A stretch of DNA of 64,000 nucleotides, taken from Dillenia suffruticosa (taxonomy: Eukaryota; Streptophyta; Magnoliopsida; Dilleniales; Dilleniaceae). The stretch is taken from NCBI GenBank assembly GCA_033439265.1, contig JAVTVX010000024.1:12941001-13005000 (forward strand), in the 5' to 3' direction. Positions 57,100-64,000 of the stretch are shown here, piece by piece (positions within the stretch are counted from its first letter, which is position 1; each line of letters opens with the position of its first letter). The notes beneath the pieces were generated by a model. It did no database searches, was not told the DNA's origin, and saw nothing but the letters and a program-made list of their open reading frames with translations. The position numbers were made by a program, and so were the translations under genes.

Positions 57100-60000
57100 G
57101 GCCAATGCTTGATCTCAAGGGCAAAACTCCTGGAAATACATGGTTTCAGGATAGTGGATGCTCTCAACACATGATGGAAGATTCCTCAAGTTCAGCAGGT
57201 TAAAGAGAGAAAACGAGGTAAAGTGGCATTTGGAGACAACTTAAAGGGGAAGATAATTGGCGTAGGAAACATAGAAATGTTTTCTACACAAATTAAGCAT
57301 GTTCTCTTAGTTTAGGGTTTAAAATATAATTTATTTAGTATTAGTCAACTATGTAATAAATGTTATATTGTTGTGTTTGATTGTAAATGTTGCAAAGTGA
57401 TACATAAGCTAAGCAAGGAAGTAAAATTTAAAGGCAATAGGCAATGAAACATTTATATTACTAGCTTAAGATTATATAAGTGAACAAGATGAAACATGCT
57501 TAATGGATTTAGGAAATGATGATGCATGGTTGTGGTATGGGAGACTAGGACATGCAAGTATGAACTTAATCTCTAAATTAGTTAGAAAAGACAAGTTAAG
57601 GGCATACCAATGTCAAAATAAGGAAAAAAAAATTATGTGATACTTGCAGGAAGGGAAAGTATGTTAAATCATCATTTAAATCAAAAAACATAGTCTCCAA
57701 AACTAACGCATTAGAATTGCTACACATGGACTTATTTGGACCAACTAGGGCACAACGTCTGGAGTGAAAACACTATGGTTTTATAATCATTGATGATTAG
57801 TTTAGATAAACAAGAATCCTATTTCTAGCTAAGAAGAAACTAGTAGTGAATTTATTAAATTATGTAAGAAAATTTAAAATGAAAAAGGATGTATAATTAA
57901 TAGTATTAGAAGTAATCATGGTAAAAACTTTGAGAATAGAGTGTTGTAAGAATTTTGTGATGAAAATAAGACTGATCATAATTTATCTGCACCCAAGACC
58001 CCACAACAAAATAGTGTTGTGGAGAGGAAAAATAGAATTCTAAAGGAAATGGTTAAATCTATGCTATGTGAGCATAATATACCAAAATACTTTTTGGCAA
58101 AAACTATAAATACAGTTTGTTGTATTCTCAATAGAGTATTGATTAGGTCAATCGTTAATAAAACTTCTTATGAACTATATAAGAATAGAAAGCCAAACAT
58201 AGGGTATTGTCACGTGTTTGAATGTACATGTTATGTTCTAAATAATGGAAAAGACAATTTAGGATGTGAAAAGTGATGAAGTATCTTTGTAGATTACTTT
58301 ACCTCTAGCAAGGCATATACAGTATACAACAAGAGAACAATGATGATTCAAGAGTCAATTCATGTGAATTTTGATGAGAGTGATCTCTTGAGTCTCTTGA
58401 GTAAAAAGAGTTTTGATGATGAAGTTCAAGAGATAGAATAGATAATAGATCAAGGGTTAATAGGAAATGAAAAAAATGAAGAAAGAAACTCCAAAAGAAC
58501 AAGTAGAAGAAGTGCAGAGAAATATAAAATCTCATGAGAAACAAAAAGTAAAATTCCCTGCTATAAGAAAAAGTGTTAAAATAGAAAATATAATTAGAAA
58601 TATAGAAACCGAAGTTAGAACTAGATTCTCAGCATAAAATCAATGTGAATTTGTAGTCTTTTTCTCTCAAATTGAACCTAAAAATGTTGTTGAACCTTTG
58701 ATGATGAAAATTGGATCCTCTCCATGTAAGAAGATCTAAACCAATTTGAGAGAAATGAAGTGTGGGAATTAATTCCTTGGCCAAGAGACCAATCCGTAAT
58801 GGGAACAAAATAGGTGCTTAGGAATAAATTAGATGAGTATGACACAATTACTAGAAATAAAACAAAATTAGTAGCTCAAGAGAATAGCTAAGAAGAGAAA
58901 ATTGACTATAATGAAACATATGCTCATGTAGCTAGACTAAAAGCCATTAGAATGTTGCTTATTTTTGTCTATTTCATGAACTTTAAATTGTACCAAATGG
59001 ACGTCAAAAGTTCATTTTTGACTGGTGTCACAAATAAAACAGCCTATGTAGAGCAACCACCCCTACTTTGAATATCCAAAACACTTAGACCATATGTTTA
59101 AATTGTCTAAAACATTATATGATTTAAAATAAACTCTAAGGATTTGGTATGAAAGATTTAGTAATTTCTTAATTGAAAATGATTTTGAAAAAATAAAAAT
59201 TGATACAACCTTATTCATTAAGAGAAAAGACAAAAAAAATATTGATAGTGTAAATATATGTGGATGACATAGTGTTTGGAGCAACCAATGAGAAGCTTGA
59301 TAAAAAATTTGCTATGTCTATACATGATGAGTTTGATATGAGTATGATGGGTAAATTGAACTATTTTTTAGACTTACAAATAAAACAAACATAAATAAGA
59401 TATTTATAAATCAATTCATATTAATCAAAAAAATTTAGATTAGGTGAGACCAAAAGATATGCCACACCTATGAGCATCTCAATTAAGTTAGATAAAAATA
59501 AGAAATGAAAGGCGGTGTGTCAAAAATTGTATAGAAGCATGATTAGTTCCCTATTATATTTGACTACATCTAAGTTGAATATATTATATAGTGTACGTTT
59601 GTGTGCTAGATTTCAATATAATCCTAAGGAGTCATATTTAGTTGTAGTTAAGCGAATTTTGAGATATCTAAAGGACACATACAATCTAGGATTATCATAT
59701 GATAGGAACTCGTCATTCAACTTGTATGGATACTCGGATGCAGATTTTGCAAGATGTAGTTTGATAGAAAGAGAACAAATGACACTTGTTAATTCTTTGG
59801 AAACATGCTAGTGTCATGGTTTTCTAGAAAACAAATTAGTTTTGCTACTGTAACCATAGAAGCAAAATATGTAGCTATAGGATAATATTGTGCTCAAATT
59901 TTATGGATCAAATATCAACTAAAGGATTATGGTTTAAATTTAGAAAGCATTTCAATTAAAATAGATAACACTAGTATTATAAATTTAACTAAAAATCCAG

Positions 60001-60115
60001 TTTATCACTCTAGGATTAAGCATATTGAAATTAGATATCATTTTATTAGAAATCATATACTTAAAATTAAGTATGTGTGCATTCATGAAAAACAAGTCAA
60101 CTTATATGATATATA
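57100..60115 (+). pseudogene. Pol region of the copia element (protease to RNase H)
   Basis: Pre-integrase words WFQDSGCSQHM (57150) and WYGRLGHASMNLISKLVRKD (57535). Integrase traces ELLHMDLFGPTR (57715) and ERKNRILKEMVKSMLCEHNI (58022). RVT_2 traces KLYQMDVKSSFLTG (58985) and YVDDIVFGATNEKL (59259). RNase H-side traces KLYRSMISSLLYLTTSKLNI (59524), VKRILRYLKDTYNLGLSYD (59647) and YGYSDADFARCS (59726). The order is that of Ty1/copia. Heavily broken fossil. Confidence 0.88.
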
Positions 60116-60500
60116 AGTCAATCTGTGAATATAAGGCCTCAGAACCAAGTTCTGAAAATTAAGGAGTTGACCTATGTATGTTAAGCCTTAGATAAAATTT
60201 CTATAAAATAATTGAGTCGACTTATGGGAAGTATAAGTCGACCTATTAAGTAAAGCTTGTAAGATGCAAGTCGATTTATTCAAAATATAAGTCGACCTGC
60301 AAATTCTCAGACACAGAAAAAGTTTCTAAAAAATTGCTAAGTCGACTTGGCTCTTCTAGCTCTTCAGCAGGTCAACCTGGCTAATTTTAGAACAGGGTTT
60401 CACTCTGTCAAGTTGACTTGCAATCAATGTGAGTTGACATGCTAGAACAAGCAAGTCAACTTGTACCTCCTGCGAGTCGACCTGGGTAGTTCATAAATCA
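60090..60500 (+). repeat. Array of paired GTCGAC-like motifs after pol
   Basis: About thirteen copies of AAGTCGACTTG/AAGTCGACCTG-like motifs. Pairs at 60216/60237, 60270/60291, 60412/60433, 60433/60455 and 60455/60476 are 21-22 bp apart. The same motif fills the LTR from 62.77 kb on. Confidence 0.8.
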
Positions 60501-60859
60501 AAATAAAACCATAAAAACTGACCCCAAACTCATATTATCTCTCATTTCGACCCAAAATCGACCCGAGAGTGAATGCCAAGTTCATATATACCTATCCTAG
60601 TGGTTGACGTCCCAAAAAATTTAAACCCTAAAATCAATTTTCTCCATTCTCTCTCTGTCTCTCATACAAACCCTAAAATTTCTCTTTATCACTCTTAACA
60701 GTTTCTTGCACGAGCCCTAAAGTTTTTTCAATCCACGCACTCCTCAACTCACTATCTTTCCCTCATGAATGGCGACAACTTCTTCTCTTCATCTCTCTCT
60801 CTCTATCGAATGAAGCTCTAACTTCTTACCCCTCTTAACAATCTTCTGACAAAGAATAC

Positions 60860-61990
60860 TCATGGCTCCTAAAGTGAAAATATTGGCAAAATTCAATGAG
60901 TGAGTTCCCTTCCATCAACAAAAGTAAGTATTTCTCCTCAAACTTCTCTAAAAGGAAATCGAACCTAGGAAGGTTAATTGATTTGGAGTTTTTGAAGAAA
61001 ATTTAATTCCCGTATATAGAGCATCTTAGTCATATTTTGCCAAGTTCTTTGCTCAATCTAAATGACCAAGTGTATGAAAATCTAGTTAAGAAATTTTACA
61101 GTAATTTAGAGGTAGTAAAGGAGATTGAAGAACATCTTTTGGAGACACAATATCACTTAACTTCGGGTTTAGAATCCTGTGTGTTTAAAACTTTTATCAA
61201 AGTCAAACAAATAATGGTTACCCCTAGAGTGTTTTGTATGACATGTAACATGGAGTGGATGCCAATAAGTGTATGTGAGGAATACATGAAAAGGGATAAA
61301 GTTGAGTGTGTTAGAATAGTTTTCAGGAATAAGAATTGAAAGGAACTAGTTAGCACGAATGCTAAAGATTTAAGTGTTCATGAGTGAATCCTCTACTTCA
61401 CCATCACTCATGTTCTTAGACCAGGAGAAGGAAACCATACAACCATTACCAAGGAAGATCTTTGGTTAATGGTATGTATAATAGATGGAAAAAAAACCCT
61501 GGCCTCCACTTTTTAGTCCCCTACTTCATGATTGCTGCAGTAAAATCCAATTCCACAATTCTCTTTAATTTCGGACATTTTGGTTCATACTAAAATAGAT
61601 TTAAAGAAGGAAGTAAGCACTAGACTAGTATTGAAGAATGACATTGGTGAATCATCATTGCAAAAGACCAAGTGGATCTCCAAGGATGGAGTTTAGGAAG
61701 AGAAGGATGAGGAAAAACAAGTTGCAAAGACAAAGAAGAGAAAAAGGGATGAAGGAGAACCTAGTGAACCTTCTAGGGATTTACCCCTTCAAATCATCCC
61801 TACAAGTGTCGGTGAATTCTCGAGCTTTTAACCAATCACACTAGAAAGAATTTAGGGGAAGTTAGAGACAATCGATGATATTACTCATACCTTGAGTTGT
61901 CAAAATCTCAAACTCAACAAGCAACATGCACTCTTTGCCTTGGAACTAAAGAAAATTAAGGATAAACTAACTCCATAGCCAAAGGCAAAT
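60860..61990 (+). pseudogene. Extra ORF downstream of pol in the copia element
   Basis: Protein-like blocks LPSSLLNLNDQVYENLVKKF, IMVTPRVFCMTCNMEWMPIS, the HVLRPGEGNHTTITKEDLWL type stretch (61410-61470) and a basic tail KTKKRKRDEGEPSEPSRDLP. These resemble the plant transposon-associated domain sometimes called Transposase_32, found as an additional ORF in some plant LTR elements and in SIRE-like elements placed where an envelope-like ORF can sit. No membrane protein is claimed. Broken. Confidence 0.6.
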
Positions 61991-62659
61991 TTTCTCATGA
62001 TCCTAGACCATCTAAGATCATTTCGAGAGCTATATTTGAAGAAACCCACCATCTTTTGTAATTTTATTGTTTTTCTTTTAGGTCACGTAGTAGGCATGGT
62101 TTTATGTAATCGAATGATCAATTTGACTTGAATTATACTTGATTGACAATTTACTCTCATTATGTCTCATGTTTGAACTCTACTGTGTTCCTATGCTTAT
62201 CTATGATTTGCACACTATATGCTTCAACTTAAATCTCCCTATGTGGCTATACTTGAATGATATATGTCTGTTCTATGTTTCAATGTGTCTGTTTGTTAGG
62301 TAATCCTCTGATGATAGGTCAATGACTTTAATTTTAGGCCATTTTTTTTACTCTTTTAGTTTAATTTGAGCTAACTACCCTATTTTTGTTGATGATAAAA
62401 AGGAGGAGAATGGTCTAAATAGTTTGAATACACATGAGAATAGGAATAATGAGCATTGAATAAGGGGAGAAAATTGTGATTTATAAGGTGAAAGTTATGT
62501 GAATAAGCATATTAAATGTATACATTAGATGCATTTTGGATGTAATGCCATTTACATAAGCACTCGAAAGATTAGTAGTGCATAGCATTGGTTGAGGGGA
62601 AGTGTTTTTCAAAATTTTAAACAATTTTGATTAATTTTTCAGTAAGATTTTGTCATCAT

Positions 62660-62674
62660 AAAAAAGAGAGATAA
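62660..62674 (+). other. Polypurine tract of the copia element
   Basis: AAAAAAGAGAGATAA directly before the LTR start TGTTGAG, the typical arrangement of the SIRE/Maximus branch. Confidence 0.75.
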
Positions 62675-64000
62675 TGTTGAGTAAAATATGTTTTGATAAT
62701 AATTAAGGGTAATTAAAATTAATTAGATTTTTTAAATATTTAAAAAATTGGTAAAATTGAATTCGAATCAGACAAGTTGACCTGTAACTCAGACAAGTTG
62801 ACCTACACATCCAAAATATTTAAATTAAACCTAAGGTGTCGACTTATTATTTGCAGTCTACTCATTGAGTGACAAATCAACCTCACCCTAACTCCAAGCC
62901 AACCCAAAATTCAAAATTTTGAAATTTGTCTTAGTATAGAACTCTTCAAGTTGACCTGAGTGATAGACGAGTCGACCTAATTAATTCAGGTCTCAGAAAC
63001 CAAACTGTGCACATAACCAAGTTGACCTACCCAAAGGGACAAGTCAATTTGAGCCTAGAATAAGATGACTTTAAGTCGACCTGATTATTAGAATAAATTG
63101 ACCTGTCAAAATCATATCTTAAAATCCTAACTTTTGCAATCTAACCAAGTTGACTTACTAGAGTTACAACTCAACTTGAGACACATATAGATAAAAACTA
63201 TAAGTCGACATAAGTATAAAACAAATTGACTTGCCCTTCAATTTAGTTTAAGTTTGGTCTACTTATGTTGTTATACACGAGTCTACTTATCACATAAATG
63301 AGTTGACCTAAACAATAGACTTCAATTTTTTTTAAGTATACGGAATCACAAATCGATCTGAAACATTTGATAAGTCGACCTCCAAAATTATAGTCATAGA
63401 AGTACACTCTGAAACTTAACCAAGTCGACCTAACCTTAGTTGACCTGACCTACTAACAAAAAGGAAATTGAGTTTACCCATCAAGAAGACAAGTCTACCA
63501 GTATAATCAAGATCTCATAAAGTATAGTCTACAACATAACCAATTCGACCTAGGGTTAGAACAAGTCGAATTGTTCCTCATGTAAAAAAGAACATTGAGT
63601 CCACCCATCAAGAAGGCAAGTGACTTGAACAATTAAGCTCTCAAAATCCTATGTTTAAAACTTATGTAAATCGACCTAATATTAGAACAAGTCAACCTAG
63701 GCTTAGGATGTATCGACTTAACAATATAAGAGTTGTCTCACACTCACAACGAATGCAAGTCAACCAATCTCTCACATACAAATGTAAGTGAGTCGACCTA
63801 AGCACTCATTAAGTCGACCTAAGCAGTTCAAGAATACAAAGGGAAGTGACCTGATCCTATGATGAATCAACCTAGGTATTTCAAAATTCAAAGGCAAGTC
63901 AACTTAAAGCTGCGATAGGTCGACCACATGTGAGTAAATTTATATGTTTAAAAAAGCTATTTCGAATTAAATGAAAAGCACAACTACCTCACCAACTCTT
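62675..64000 (+). repeat. 3' LTR of the copia element (cut by the window end)
   Basis: It starts TGTTGAGTAAAATATGTTTT and runs past the window, so it is longer than 1.3 kb. From 62770 on it is filled with about forty degenerate GTCGAC-type motifs, many in pairs about 21 bp apart (for example 62776/62797, 62950/62971, 63149/63170 and 63204/63225). Confidence 0.8.

Larger units (their letters stand above)
54725..64000 (+). mobile_element. Ty1/copia LTR retrotransposon of SIRE/Maximus type (fossil), runs off the window
   Basis: On the plus strand, in order: the end of a 5' LTR, a Met-tRNA primer site, gag with CCHC knuckle, protease/pre-integrase, integrase, RVT_2 reverse transcriptase, RNase H, an extra ORF after pol, a polypurine tract and the start of a 3' LTR that continues past 64000. 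The order integrase-before-RT marks it as copia. The gag wording, the extra downstream ORF and the LTR start TGTTGAG after an A/G tract fit the SIRE/Maximus branch. It is heavily broken, with dozens of breaks, and looks older than the two gypsy elements. LTR divergence cannot be measured because the 3' LTR is cut off by the window. Confidence 0.88.

Noticed and set aside
60096-60480. CRISPR-like spacing of short repeats with unique spacers
   Set aside because: Repeats are degenerate, only 10-12 bp, in a plant retrotransposon, with no cas genes. It is a transposon motif array.

Overview
This window is plant nuclear DNA, most likely from a eudicot. It is AT-rich with long CT/GA and GAA microsatellites. 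It carries plant-type LTR retrotransposons, CACTA, hAT and Mutator-like DNA transposons, and one split gene with GT/AG introns for a plant-specific GARP (G2-like MYB) transcription factor. Nothing looks bacterial or organellar. The species cannot be named from this sequence.

Layout. 1-310 is the end of a CACTA element that starts outside the window. 1712-2260 (minus) is a broken fragment of a MYC2-type bHLH gene. 2653-17320 is a Ty3/gypsy element of probable Reina type with target duplication TGTTG. A second Ty3/gypsy element of Tekay/Del type with LTRs of about 2.6-2.7 kb is inserted inside it at 3626-14251. From 17518 to about 32.2 kb is a large decayed CACTA region holding a broken TNP2-type transposase (22564-25950), a Transposase_24-like remnant, a nested Mutator-like MITE (19457-20332), a 72-bp LRR exon copied from a host gene (21402-21473) and probable F-box/DUF295 gene debris (28040-28700). 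A pure GAA tract of about 100 bp lies at 33928-34027. About 34.3-37.95 kb is a decayed hAT element. 38128-39637 is a Mutator-like element with terminal inverted repeats of about 430 bp. 41500-42010 joins a PB1-domain gene fragment directly to an LRR receptor-kinase fragment. 43957-46007 is a well-delimited non-autonomous CACTA element (duplication ATT) that contains a likely tRNA-derived SINE. 46-50.6 kb is plain AT-rich intergenic DNA.

The only apparently functional protein gene is at 51174-54501 (+): six exons, 305 codons, a GARP DNA-binding domain and two C-terminal EAR-type repression motifs. Three of its five introns carry a (CT)n tract at or within about ten bases of the splice donor. 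Directly downstream, from about 54.7 kb to the window end, lies a broken Ty1/copia element of SIRE/Maximus type. It has gag, pol, an extra ORF after pol, and the start of a 3' LTR packed with GTCGAC-like sites paired at about 21 bp.

The window is therefore a transposon-rich segment around one regulatory gene. Transposons nest in one another, and fragments of at least five host gene families (MYC bHLH, LRR exon, F-box/DUF295, PB1 and LRR-RLK) are scattered among them. All counts, spacings and divergences given here were made by eye.
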